NCBI GenBank assembly: GCA_009775605.1 | Contig: VSPV01000046.1 | Span: forward strand, 1-17,485 | Direction: 5' to 3' | Source: Paramuribaculum sp. | Lineage (GTDB): Bacteria; Bacteroidota; Bacteroidia; Bacteroidales; Muribaculaceae | Length of the DNA: 17,485 nucleotides | Shown here: in pieces, positions 6,807-14,051 of the stretch | Layout: every line of letters begins with the position of its first letter | Position numbering within the stretch: the first letter of the stretch is position 1 | Notes under the pieces: model-generated | The model's input: the letters and a program-made list of their open reading frames with translations, nothing else | What the model was told of the DNA's origin: nothing | Databases searched by the model: none | Position numbers and translations under genes: made by a program

Positions 6807-8381
6807 ATGAATAAGATTTTGATGTACGCAGCCGTGGCTCTGGCGGCTGCGGTTGCCGGCACAGCGCAGGCCAAGGACCGGACAGTGGAGAAGATTATTG
6901 CCGAAGGAACGGCGAATCCGCAGGTGGGCGACCATCTGGATGTGCTTACAGGCCGTTTCGGCGGCCGCCTGGTGGGTTCGGCTGCGTTTGACGATGCCGC
7001 CGACTGGATGCTTTACAAATATGCCGGCTGGGGCATACCGGCCCGCAAGGAAGAGGCCGGACAGGTGCCGGTGGGCTTCAACCGCGACCACTGGCAGGGA
7101 AGGGCCTACGGCGTTGACGGCGTGGACCATCTTCATTTCGCCACCCCCTCGTATACCTCCGGAACCCACGGCCGTCAGCTGGGCCACGTGCTTATAGAGC
7201 CGGGCAGCAAAGCCGAATTCGACCGCATGCACGGCAAGCTCAAGGGGGCCTGGGTGCTCTTGAAAGGGAAGAGCAACGGTTTCCCCATCAACAAGTCGGC
7301 CAAAGGCGACTCGCTGCGCGCGGCCGCACGCCACTACAACGACTCCGTGTCGGCCATCAACCGCCGCAGGATGATGAACAACTACCGCAACGGCACCGAC
7401 AGCGCCATGATAGCGCTGAAAGAGGAGCCGGCGCTGTTCTACCGCGAGATGTGCGACGCCGGAGTGCTGGGCTTCGTCCAGGCCGCAGAGACACCGATAA
7501 GGGCTCTCTACGACCGTCCGCTGGTGAACGACACCACCACCACGTTCGACAATCTGCCCACACAGCCTGAAATCAAGCTTGACGAGCATCAGTTTGCCCT
7601 CATAGAGCAGGCCGCGCGCGAACGCCGCGACATAATGCTGGAGTTTGACATCCGCAACCACTTCCGTCTCGGGCCGGTGAAATACCACAATGTGATAGCC
7701 GAGATAAAGGGCACGGAGAAGCCTGACGAATACGTGATAATAAGCGGTCACCTCGACGCCTACGACGTGGGCACCGGCGCCATCGACTGCGGCACCGGCA
7801 TCGGCCCGATGCTCGAGGCCGCGCGCCTGCTTGCAGCCGCAGGAGCGAAGCCCCGGCGCACCATACGCTTTGTGGCATTCGCGGCCGAGGAATTCGGACT
7901 GCTCGGAGCGCAGGCCTACTGCAAAAAACATAAAAAAGAGCTTGACAAGATATCGCTGATACTCAACCGCGACGGCGGTCCGGAGCCTCCGGTGGGCATA
8001 GCCGTTCCCGCCGCCATGGTCGATGACATGAAGAAGGTGTGCGAGCCTATATCGGGCATTAACCCCGACTTCCCCTTCGAGGTGACCGTGGCCGAGCCGC
8101 GTAAACGTCCCACGAAATTCGGCAGCAACGACGCCACGGTGTTTGCCGTGGAGGGAGTTCCCACATACTATTTCCGCCTGGCCGACGTTGACGGCACCAA
8201 CTTCAGCTACGGCGAAATCTGGCATACCGAAAACGATATTCTCAACCGCGAGAATCCCCGCTATCAGCAGCACGCCGCCATGGTGACCGCCATAGTGGCC
8301 TACGGCATCGCCAACCTCGACCATCAGCTGTCGCGCGAGGGAATGTTTACCTCCCACGGCGACGACAAATCCAAAAACTGA
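6807..8381 (+). CDS. Secreted M28-family zinc metallopeptidase (carboxypeptidase Q-like)
   Basis: From the ATG at 6807 the protein has 524 residues with a clear signal peptide (MNKILMYAAV to GTAQA, cleavage near residue 22), so it acts in the periplasm or outside the cell. The two-zinc catalytic domain is intact: H315 and D317 in GHLDAYD, the bridging D327 in GAIDCG, the catalytic pair E361-E362 in AAEEFG, D389 in LNRDGG and H473 in IWHTEND. The N-terminal part (about 25-290) fits the protease-associated insertion seen in the carboxypeptidase Q/PGCP branch. An unusual point is cysteine at 328, where GAIDDG is common in relatives; the bridging aspartate itself is kept. The gene is the first of an operon, with ribonuclease Z 19 bp downstream. 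Confidence 0.88.
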   Translation: MNKILMYAAVALAAAVAGTAQAKDRTVEKIIAEGTANPQVGDHLDVLTGRFGGRLVGSAAFDDAADWMLYKYAGWGIPARKEEAGQVPVGFNRDHWQGRAYGVDGVDHLHFATPSYTSGTHGRQLGHVLIEPGSKAEFDRMHGKLKGAWVLLKGKSNGFPINKSAKGDSLRAAARHYNDSVSAINRRRMMNNYRNGTDSAMIALKEEPALFYREMCDAGVLGFVQAAETPIRALYDRPLVNDTTTTFDNLPTQPEIKLDEHQFALIEQAARERRDIMLEFDIRNHFRLGPVKYHNVIAEIKGTEKPDEYVIISGHLDAYDVGTGAIDCGTGIGPMLEAARLLAAAGAKPRRTIRFVAFAAEEFGLLGAQAYCKKHKKELDKISLILNRDGGPEPPVGIAVPAAMVDDMKKVCEPISGINPDFPFEVTVAEPRKRPTKFGSNDATVFAVEGVPTYYFRLADVDGTNFSYGEIWHTENDILNRENPRYQQHAAMVTAIVAYGIANLDHQLSREGMFTSHGDDKSKN

Positions 8382-8400
8382 CATCCGACAGACCCGGCAC

Positions 8401-9315
8401 ATGGCACGTTTCAGAATCAACATACTCGGATGCGGCTCCGCAACCCCCACACCGCGGCACAATCCCTCGGCGCAGGTGGTTGACTTCCGCGACACCCTCT
8501 ATATGATTGATTGCGGCGAGGGCGCGCAGAAGATGATGCGCACCATGAGCCTGAAATTCAGTCGCCTGAGCCATATATTCATATCGCACATGCACGGCGA
8601 CCACGTGCTGGGTCTGCCGGGACTGCTCTCCACCCTGGCGCTGCATGAGAAATCAGGGTGCGTCACCGTCCATCTGCCTGCATCGGGGCTGGAGCTGATG
8701 CGCTCCGTCACGGGCTACTTCTGCCGTGAGGCGCCTTACGACATAGTGTTCGAGCCGCTGCCTGCCGACGGGGGGGTGATAATCGACACTCCCGCGCTGA
8801 CCATAAGCACGTTTCCGCTTTATCACCGCATCCCGGCCTACGGATTCCTGTTTGCCGAGAAGCCAAAGCCGCGCCACCTCATCGGCGCCATGCTCGAGCA
8901 TTACGGTGTGCCGGTGGCCGCGCGCCACGCCTTGAAATACGGAGCCGATTTCGTGAGAGAAGACGGCACGGTGGTAGAAAACTCGCGCCTCACCACCGCG
9001 GCCGACCCCTCGGTGAGCTACGCCTATTGTAGCGACACGATGTTTGACCCCCGCGTGGCCGAGGCCGTGAAGGGCGTCCACACGCTCTATCACGAAGCAA
9101 CTTACGACGACTCGCTTGCCTCACAGGCCCGCGAGCGCGGCCACTCCACGGCCCGCGAGGCGGGACGCATAGCGGCCATGGCCGGAGCGTCGCAGCTTGT
9201 GATAGGGCACTACTCCAACCGATACGACACCACCGACCTTCTCGCCGCGCAGGCACGCGAGGAATTCCCCTCAGTGGTTGCCGCCGCCGAAGGAATGAAA
9301 CTGGATCTGCTATGA
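8401..9315 (+). CDS. rnz: Ribonuclease Z (tRNA 3'-processing endonuclease)
   Basis: The 304-residue metallo-beta-lactamase-fold enzyme removes 3' trailers from tRNA precursors. Visible family motifs are GCGSATPTP at 10-18, the zinc-binding HMHGDH at 63-68, YCSDT, HEATY, GHST and a final GHYSNRY. Length is normal for bacterial RNase Z. It follows the peptidase gene by 19 bp and overlaps tadA by 4 bp (ATGA), so two tRNA-maturation enzymes are translationally coupled. Confidence 0.95.
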   Translation: MARFRINILGCGSATPTPRHNPSAQVVDFRDTLYMIDCGEGAQKMMRTMSLKFSRLSHIFISHMHGDHVLGLPGLLSTLALHEKSGCVTVHLPASGLELMRSVTGYFCREAPYDIVFEPLPADGGVIIDTPALTISTFPLYHRIPAYGFLFAEKPKPRHLIGAMLEHYGVPVAARHALKYGADFVREDGTVVENSRLTTAADPSVSYAYCSDTMFDPRVAEAVKGVHTLYHEATYDDSLASQARERGHSTAREAGRIAAMAGASQLVIGHYSNRYDTTDLLAAQAREEFPSVVAAAEGMKLDLL

Positions 9316-9773
9316 GTGAAGAAAATACAATCGCCAGGAAAACCGACGAACGCTTCATGCGCGCTGCCCTCTACGAGGCCCGGCATGCCGCAGAGTCAGG
9401 CGAGGTTCCCGTGGGAGCTGTGGTAGTGTGCAAAGGGCGCATAATAGGGCGTGGCCATAATCTCACCGAAACCCTCGGCGACGTGACTGCCCACGCCGAA
9501 ATCCAGGCCATTACCGCCGCCGCGCAGACCCTCGGCGGCAAATATCTTACTGACTGCACGCTTTATGTTACCGTAGAGCCGTGCCTGATGTGCGCCGGGG
9601 CATTGGGCTGGAGCCAGTGTCCGCGCATAGTCTACGGCGCCGCAGATCCGCGCCGTGGCTACTCCGCATTCACTCTCCGTCCCTTTCATCCACGCGCCAC
9701 GGTGACCGCCGGAGTGCTACAAGAAGAATGCGCCGCCCTGATGAAGACCTTCTTCGCCGCCCGCCGCAAGTAA
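9312..9773 (+). CDS. tadA: tRNA-specific adenosine deaminase (A34 to inosine)
   Basis: The 153-residue cytidine-deaminase-fold enzyme converts wobble adenosine 34 of tRNA-Arg to inosine. The zinc site is complete: HAE at 61-63 with the proton-shuttling glutamate, and PCLMC at 90-94 with the two cysteine ligands. GEVPVGAV at 30-37 and YGAADPRRG are further TadA signatures that separate it from other nucleoside deaminases. The start overlaps the rnz stop as ATGA. It ends the operon. Confidence 0.94.
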   Translation: MSEENTIARKTDERFMRAALYEARHAAESGEVPVGAVVVCKGRIIGRGHNLTETLGDVTAHAEIQAITAAAQTLGGKYLTDCTLYVTVEPCLMCAGALGWSQCPRIVYGAADPRRGYSAFTLRPFHPRATVTAGVLQEECAALMKTFFAARRK

Positions 9774-9775
9774 CC

Positions 9776-9803
9776 CTCGCCTTGCGAGCAACCCCGCGTT
9801 GCT
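9776..9803 (+). terminator. Two small hairpins after tadA
   Basis: CTCGC/GCGAG (9776-9780 and 9784-9788) and AGCAAC/GTTGCT (9787-9792 and 9798-9803) are perfect short stems starting 3 bp after the stop. They overlap by two bases and lack their own T-run; the nearest is TTTTT about 45 bp later. They may contribute to operon termination, but this is weak. Confidence 0.3.
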
Positions 9804-9810
9804 GATGGTC

Positions 9811-9851
9811 GCAGAACGACGCAGGAACGGCAGAACGATGCAGGACTTTTT
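9811..9851. repeat. Period-19 two-unit intergenic repeat, copy A
   Basis: GCAGAACGACGCAGGAACG (from 9811) is followed by a near-copy starting with GCAGAACGATGCAGGAC (from 9830) and a T-run at 9847-9851. A related element with the same period and T-run lies at 16350-16390; the two share the exact core GGAACGGCAGAAC. Both are found just downstream of the last gene of a core operon. Confidence 0.8.
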
Positions 9852-10114
9852 GCCTCGTTTTACCATGGTATTAATATCCCTATTTCTTTCATCATTTATC
9901 TTTAATAAAAGAGATATACCGTTTAGATGTAATGATAGTACAAACTAGATATAAGGAGTCTTCTGAAATAATCAAACACTTAACAATAGTCTGGAATATA
10001 CTTATGTTCGGACTGAACTAATTTGGAAATATCTATGAAGAACTCTTCCCTAATATATTGATACATATGGTAAAAATAATCAGTTCATTAGGACTTCATG
10101 TCAGATTGATTTAT
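9852..10114. other. AT-rich intergenic stretch without recognisable gene
   Basis: Between the period-19 repeat and the promoter-like site at 10115 I see only AT-rich sequence with no credible coding frame, RNA gene or mobile-element end. It marks the change from GC-rich core to AT-rich accessory DNA. Confidence 0.6.
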
Positions 10115-10122
10115 TAACTTTG
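10115..10122 (+). promoter_or_regulatory. Probable -7 element for the Fic-toxin operon
   Basis: TAACTTTG matches the Bacteroidetes -7 consensus TAnnTTTG and lies 51 bp before the start at 10174. No convincing -33 TTG stands at the right distance, so the site may need an activator or be weak. Confidence 0.45.
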
Positions 10123-10173
10123 CAACTAATCCTAAAAGCGGTTAACATTAGGCACATCAATTAGTATGATAGA

Positions 10174-11196
10174 ATGAATAAGGATTTAACTTCTTCGAAG
10201 GTAGCACGCCAAAATGTGCTTAATAATAAATATGCTCTTCAGGAAATTCAGAAAGCCGTTGGGCTTCCGGGTATTGTCTTTAGAGGACAACTTGTTTTTA
10301 CGAAACAACAGGTTGCATCTTTCTTTGGTGTGAGTCAAAGAAGCATCGACACATGTATCAGAAGTAACGATGAAGAACTCTCTCTAAATGGTTACGAGAT
10401 ACTCAAAGGTAACCTATTGAAGAACTTTAAGTTGGAATGCATAAACAATGGACTTCATGAAGTTAACTTCGCGAAGAATACTCCTCAACTTGGTATTTTT
10501 AATTTCAGGGCAGTCTTAAATATCGCTATGCTGTTGACTCGCAGCGAAAGAGCAAAGGAAGTCCGTAGCCTTATTCTTGACATTGTAATCGATACAGTGA
10601 ATAAACGTACCGGAGGAGCGACTAAATATATTAATCAAAGAGATGAAGACTTCATTCATAACTTGTTGACAAATGTCGACTATCACCAAGAGTTGGTGGA
10701 TGCCCTTAGAGATTGTGTAAATTTAGGGCAGATTAAGTATATTCGCTATAATGATATGGTATACAAAAGTATTTTTAAGGAAAATGCAGATGAATACCGT
10801 CGAATTTTACGTTTATCCGCTGGGGAAGACGAGCGTATGACAATGTATAGCGAGGTCCTTGATCTTATTGCAAGCTATGAAGCAGGATTCGCAGATGTTA
10901 TCAGACGTGAGTTTGAAAAAAATGGAAGAGAATTACTTTCTCCGGCTAAAGTGGACGAGCTATATTCAATTTTTGAATCTCAACGTCTTTGGGTTCCTCT
11001 AATGAATAAAGCACGCTCTAAAATGGCAAGTCGCGACCTTTGCTTTCGTGATGCGCTTCATCAAAATCTGGTGGATCATATTGGTGCAGTTCCTCCAGAA
11101 GATTTTAACCGCTTTATTGGAGAACGGAGTATGGCTCTTACAGAACGTATAGAACAATATGTAGATGCTCTCAAGAGGTTGAAAGATAGGGATTAA
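10174..11196 (+). CDS. DNA-binding (RhuM/ORF6N-like) protein paired with a Fic toxin
   Basis: The 340-residue protein carries a helix-turn-helix-like segment at about 42-62 (FTKQQVASFFGVSQRSIDTC) followed by a mixed region and a long helical C-terminus. The pattern resembles RhuM-type or ORF6N-like DNA-binding proteins; exact family membership is uncertain. Its TAA overlaps the ATG of the Fic gene (TAATG at 11194-11198), so the two are a translationally coupled pair. In that context it is likely the antitoxin, an autoregulator, or both. The gene is AT-rich, unlike the neighbouring core genes, consistent with horizontal acquisition. Confidence 0.65.
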   Translation: MNKDLTSSKVARQNVLNNKYALQEIQKAVGLPGIVFRGQLVFTKQQVASFFGVSQRSIDTCIRSNDEELSLNGYEILKGNLLKNFKLECINNGLHEVNFAKNTPQLGIFNFRAVLNIAMLLTRSERAKEVRSLILDIVIDTVNKRTGGATKYINQRDEDFIHNLLTNVDYHQELVDALRDCVNLGQIKYIRYNDMVYKSIFKENADEYRRILRLSAGEDERMTMYSEVLDLIASYEAGFADVIRREFEKNGRELLSPAKVDELYSIFESQRLWVPLMNKARSKMASRDLCFRDALHQNLVDHIGAVPPEDFNRFIGERSMALTERIEQYVDALKRLKDRD

Positions 11197-11648
11197 TGAT
11201 ATATTTAACAATAGAACGTGCAATTGAAATCCATCGTGAGACAATAAAAAATAGCGGTGGTGGAGATTATGGACAGATAAATATAGGCTATTTGTCCAGT
11301 TGTCTTGAGCATATCCAAAATGATGATTACTATCCTACTTTTGAGGATAAACTGGTTCATTTGATTTGGTCTGTTAATAGAAACCATTCATTTTCTGATG
11401 GAAATAAGCGACTTTCTATTACATTAGGAGCGGCATTTTTAATTATAAATGGTTATATGGCTTGTCTTGGCCGCTTTATGGTTGAGATGGAGAATATTAG
11501 TTACCATCTTGCCGCAGGGCGAATTTCAAAAGAATTGCTTCAGAAATTAATCCATTCATTCTTAGAGGGAGAACTTGACTTTGAAGAAAGTCTAAAATTA
11601 GAATACCTGGAGGCATCTGCAAATGAACAAATCGGGTTTATAGATTGA
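11196..11648 (+). CDS. Fic/Doc-family toxin (death-on-curing type)
   Basis: The 150-residue protein contains the active-site loop HSFSDGNKR at residues 64-72. Canonical AMP-transferring Fic proteins have glycine before the final arginine; here it is lysine (K71), as in Doc, which phosphorylates EF-Tu instead of adding AMP. Compact size and the N-terminal MIYLTIERAIEIH also fit the Doc branch. No inhibitory helix motif of the S/TxxxE(G/N) type is evident in the protein, so neutralisation would have to come from the coupled upstream gene. Target and activity are inferred from family knowledge. Confidence 0.85.
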   Translation: MIYLTIERAIEIHRETIKNSGGGDYGQINIGYLSSCLEHIQNDDYYPTFEDKLVHLIWSVNRNHSFSDGNKRLSITLGAAFLIINGYMACLGRFMVEMENISYHLAAGRISKELLQKLIHSFLEGELDFEESLKLEYLEASANEQIGFID

Positions 11649-11730
11649 TATATATTTGTGTGGCACATAATAAGTTTTTCCTGTAGAGACAAGACTACAA
11701 GTCCTATAATAATCAATAAAAGACATACAT

Positions 11731-12066
11731 CTATTTTGTATAACTTTGTAATCTCTTGAGCACGCAAAATATATGGTCTTTGGGATAATGATTTTCTTGA
11801 AATCGCTTGTGTTCATCGTTCCATAAATAATCGATTACCATTTTGATGTCTTCAACTATTGGAGCTGTCAAAAGAGGGCGAGCTATTGTATTCTCTATTG
11901 TAAATCCGCACCTGTGAATCCAATCATTCTGCTCAAATAGTTTATTTATAGCATCTTTTTCTGTGAGACCTTCAATGATGCCTAAAACTTGGCAATTCTC
12001 TATATCGATATCTGAATTTAGTCCATATGTGTATCCTTCCTTTGTATATACGATATATTCATTCAC
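11731..12066 (-). CDS. Small protein of unknown function downstream of the nuclease-like gene
   Basis: The 111-residue protein is not recognised. It opens with MNEYIVYTKEGYTYGLNSD, is acidic, and has a central FEQNDWIHRCGFTIENTIARPLL segment that looks like a folded core; there are no membrane segments. It uses a GTG start 3 bp after the stop of the nuclease-like gene, so it is probably cotranslated with it. By position it could be an accessory or regulatory partner. It converges with the Fic gene across an 82-bp gap. Confidence 0.6.
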   Translation of the reverse strand: MNEYIVYTKEGYTYGLNSDIDIENCQVLGIIEGLTEKDAINKLFEQNDWIHRCGFTIENTIARPLLTAPIVEDIKMVIDYLWNDEHKRFQENHYPKDHIFCVLKRLQSYTK

Positions 12067-12069
12067 GGC

Positions 12070-12780
12070 TCACCAGATTAAATGTTCTTGTTGGGAGAGG
12101 TTTGAATGCAGAGAGGCAACTTTGTCATAGGTGATAAATTCGACCCGATTTTTTATCGGAGAAAAAATGGAAGCATTGATTTTATCCTTGAATTCATTCT
12201 CTCGATGGCTATTTGCCACAATATAGAACGAGGAAAAGAAATCCTGAAGTTCGTAGAATTTCGATAGGGAATTTTTGATATCCGTGGTATGCTCTACCTC
12301 ATAGAAATGGGTGGGCATACTTCTTTCATTGAACCATATTACATCGACAGTCCTCGCTTTACGCAACAAAGTCTCGAATGTAAATTGTGGAATAATTTTA
12401 TGGTCGGTTAAATCTCCCAATTCCTTATCAAGAAACAATTTGTGTTGATCTTGCGGCGGAACATACGTTGAAGCCTTTCGATAATGACCGATTTCGATTA
12501 GGAGGCCTTGATAGTAAGCATGATTGAACTGCTCGATGCTTTTAGCGTCCCCTTCCTTTATCTTGAATTTTCTCAGGACCTTATCTCGAGATTCTTCAAG
12601 AGCCCACAATCCTGGCTGTATTCTAAAAATAGCATCGCTATTCTGCACAATCCTCCTGACGCTGGCTTTTGGAGTTTTGGTCTTCCATGTAGAGAAATCC
12701 ATGACTTCGTTAAGCCGACGCAAGGTGGCGTAACCTCCTTGATTGCGCAATGTATCAATAACTTGTTGCTCTTGAGTCAT
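12070..12780 (-). CDS. HARE-HTH plus PD-(D/E)xK-type nuclease-like protein
   Basis: The 236-residue protein has an N-terminal winged-helix region (about 3-63) with the TPKASVRRIVQ and FRIQPGLWALEE pattern of HARE-HTH domains. The C-terminal half has features of a restriction-endonuclease fold: a helical glutamate in GLLIEIG (E96), an aspartate at the end of a strand in VDVIW (D146) and an ExE pair in FYEVEH (E161, E163). HARE-HTH domains fused to restriction-type nucleases are a known theme. Here the gene lies downstream of, and in the same orientation as, a DNA methyltransferase gene, which makes a restriction role attractive. It is AT-rich whereas the methyltransferase is GC-rich, so they may not share an origin. 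Catalytic assignment is by eye only. Confidence 0.6.
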   Translation of the reverse strand: MTQEQQVIDTLRNQGGYATLRRLNEVMDFSTWKTKTPKASVRRIVQNSDAIFRIQPGLWALEESRDKVLRKFKIKEGDAKSIEQFNHAYYQGLLIEIGHYRKASTYVPPQDQHKLFLDKELGDLTDHKIIPQFTFETLLRKARTVDVIWFNERSMPTHFYEVEHTTDIKNSLSKFYELQDFFSSFYIVANSHRENEFKDKINASIFSPIKNRVEFITYDKVASLHSNLSQQEHLIW

Positions 12781-12792
12781 ACTTAAACGGAA

Positions 12793-12849
12793 AACTCCAA
12801 ATGTAGTATCTGAAGGCCGACCAAAGCCCGTAACGACTACAGTGGAGTT
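12793..12849. promoter_or_regulatory. Imperfect inverted repeat bracketing the nuclease-gene promoter
   Basis: Arm AACTCCAAATGTAGT (12793-12807) is the near-reverse complement of ACTACAGTGGAGTT (12836-12849). On the - strand the first arm contains TACATTTG (12798-12805), a perfect TAnnTTTG -7 element 18 bp before the ATG at 12780. An operator overlapping the promoter would allow autoregulation, for example by the helix-turn-helix product. The best -33 candidate (TTTG at 12822-12825) is 16 bp away, closer than usual. Confidence 0.45.
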
Positions 12850-13034
12850 CTCAAAGTTTGTTCGGTTCTCGCCGTATGTCTTTGTTTGTGATCAGCTGGT
12901 CATTTTCATGATTAGCGTTACATTTCCTAACTCCAAAATTACTAAGAATTTCTGACATGGCAATCGAATATGTTCGGAAACATAAAGACATTCCGACATG
13001 GCAACGTCCTGAGTTTTCTCATAAAAAGGATGAA

Positions 13035-13955
13035 TCAGGAGTTGCGTTCGCGGAAGAGGCCGTGTTCGTAGCCCTGGATGGTGGGGTCGGTGTCGGCGCG
13101 GAGGAGGCGTTTGGCGGCCCACAGGCAGTAGTCGCGGTTCACTTCCACGCCACAGAAACGGCGCCCGAGCTTGCGGGCCACCACCGCTGCTGTGCCGCTG
13201 CCCATGAAGGGGTCGAAAATGCGGTCGCCTGGCCGCGACGAGGCGAGAATCAGTTTAGCATAGAGTTTTTCGGGCTTCTGGGTGGGATGGTCAGTGTTCT
13301 CGGGCATTGACCAGAAGGGCACGGTGATGTCGTCCCACAAGTTGGACGGACATGTGACGCGGAAATTTCCCTCAGGGGATTCCTCCCAGTCCTTCGGGCG
13401 TCCGTCGACCCGGTATGGGGCAATCACGCGGCGACGTATTTTCACGGCCTCGAGATTGAAATAATAGTCGGCGGGATTCTTCACGGCAAACCATATATCC
13501 TCCATGGAGTTTTTCCAGTTGGCGGCGGCTCCGCGTCCTTTCTCACGCTGCCAGGTAATGCGGTTCATCACCGTGAGGTGTTCTTCAAGCACGCGCTGCA
13601 TGGCCGAGCCGCACCGCCAGTCGCCGCACAGGTAGAGCGAGCCGTCGGGCGCGAGTTTATCGGCCACGCGTCCCAGCCATCCGCGAAGATAACTCTCGTA
13701 ATCCTCGCCCTTCATTGCCGAGAACTTCCGGCCGTGGAAATCTTTCGAGAGATTATAGGGCGGGTCGATGATTATTAGGTTGAAATAACCGTCGGGAATC
13801 AGGTCGAGGCAGTCGAACAGGTCGGCGTTCACAATCATATCGTCGTGAAAACCGGCGCGGATGTCCGCCGCAGAAGATATGAGTGGCTCGAGCGAGGGAA
13901 TCTCATCCTCGCCGAGAGTCAGTGTGCGGTTGCGTGGTGCTCTTTGACCGGGCAT
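13035..13955 (-). CDS. Beta-class DNA adenine (N6/N4) methyltransferase
   Basis: The 306-residue enzyme has the catalytic motif IV DPPYNL at 64-69 and, later, motifs HPTQKP (223-228) and FDPFMGSGTA (247-256, SAM binding). The order IV then I defines the beta class, which methylates the amino group of adenine or cytosine. The middle part (about 120-215) would hold the target-recognition region; the recognised site cannot be read from sequence. Its GC-rich composition matches the core genes on its right, not the AT-rich nuclease-like gene 254 bp downstream. It may be a resident orphan methyltransferase or the modification half of a restriction system. It is divergent from the ferredoxin-thyA operon. 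Confidence 0.92.
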   Translation of the reverse strand: MPGQRAPRNRTLTLGEDEIPSLEPLISSAADIRAGFHDDMIVNADLFDCLDLIPDGYFNLIIIDPPYNLSKDFHGRKFSAMKGEDYESYLRGWLGRVADKLAPDGSLYLCGDWRCGSAMQRVLEEHLTVMNRITWQREKGRGAAANWKNSMEDIWFAVKNPADYYFNLEAVKIRRRVIAPYRVDGRPKDWEESPEGNFRVTCPSNLWDDITVPFWSMPENTDHPTQKPEKLYAKLILASSRPGDRIFDPFMGSGTAAVVARKLGRRFCGVEVNRDYCLWAAKRLLRADTDPTIQGYEHGLFRERNS

Positions 13956-13981
13956 GTGTCCTTTGGCTGAAAATTTGACTG

Positions 13982-14012
13982 CAAATTATCCTTTTTCCCC
14001 GAAACTGCCAAA
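13982..14012 (-). promoter_or_regulatory. Candidate promoter for the methyltransferase gene
   Basis: On the - strand, TTTG (14009-14012) is followed after 20 bp by TAATTTG (13982-13988), one base shorter than the TAnnTTTG consensus, about 27 bp before the ATG at 13955. It overlaps the divergent region shared with the operon to the right. Confidence 0.35.
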
Positions 14013-14019
14013 TTTTCGC

Positions 14020-14028
14020 TAAGTTTGC
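14020..14028 (+). promoter_or_regulatory. Candidate -7 element for the ferredoxin-thyA-folA operon
   Basis: TAAGTTTGC fits TAnnTTTG and lies 24 bp before the preferred ATG at 14052, but no -33 TTG stands at the expected distance. It argues that the in-frame TTG at 14025 is not the start. Confidence 0.45.
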
Positions 14029-14051
14029 AGTCGGTAACAGCAGCCAGAGGC

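Noticed and set aside
6792..8495. Long antisense open frame (567 codons) opposite the M28 gene
   Set aside because: Shadow of codon bias; the + strand encodes an intact peptidase with signal peptide and promoter.
9811..9851. CRISPR-like array
   Set aside because: Only two 19-bp units with no spacers between them and no cas genes nearby.
12957..13310. Frame of 117 codons on the + strand
   Set aside because: It lies mostly opposite the methyltransferase gene, which has all catalytic motifs.
14025..14051. Upstream TTG start for the ferredoxin-type protein
   Set aside because: It falls within the candidate -7 element; the ATG at 14052 gives a normal membrane-protein N-terminus.
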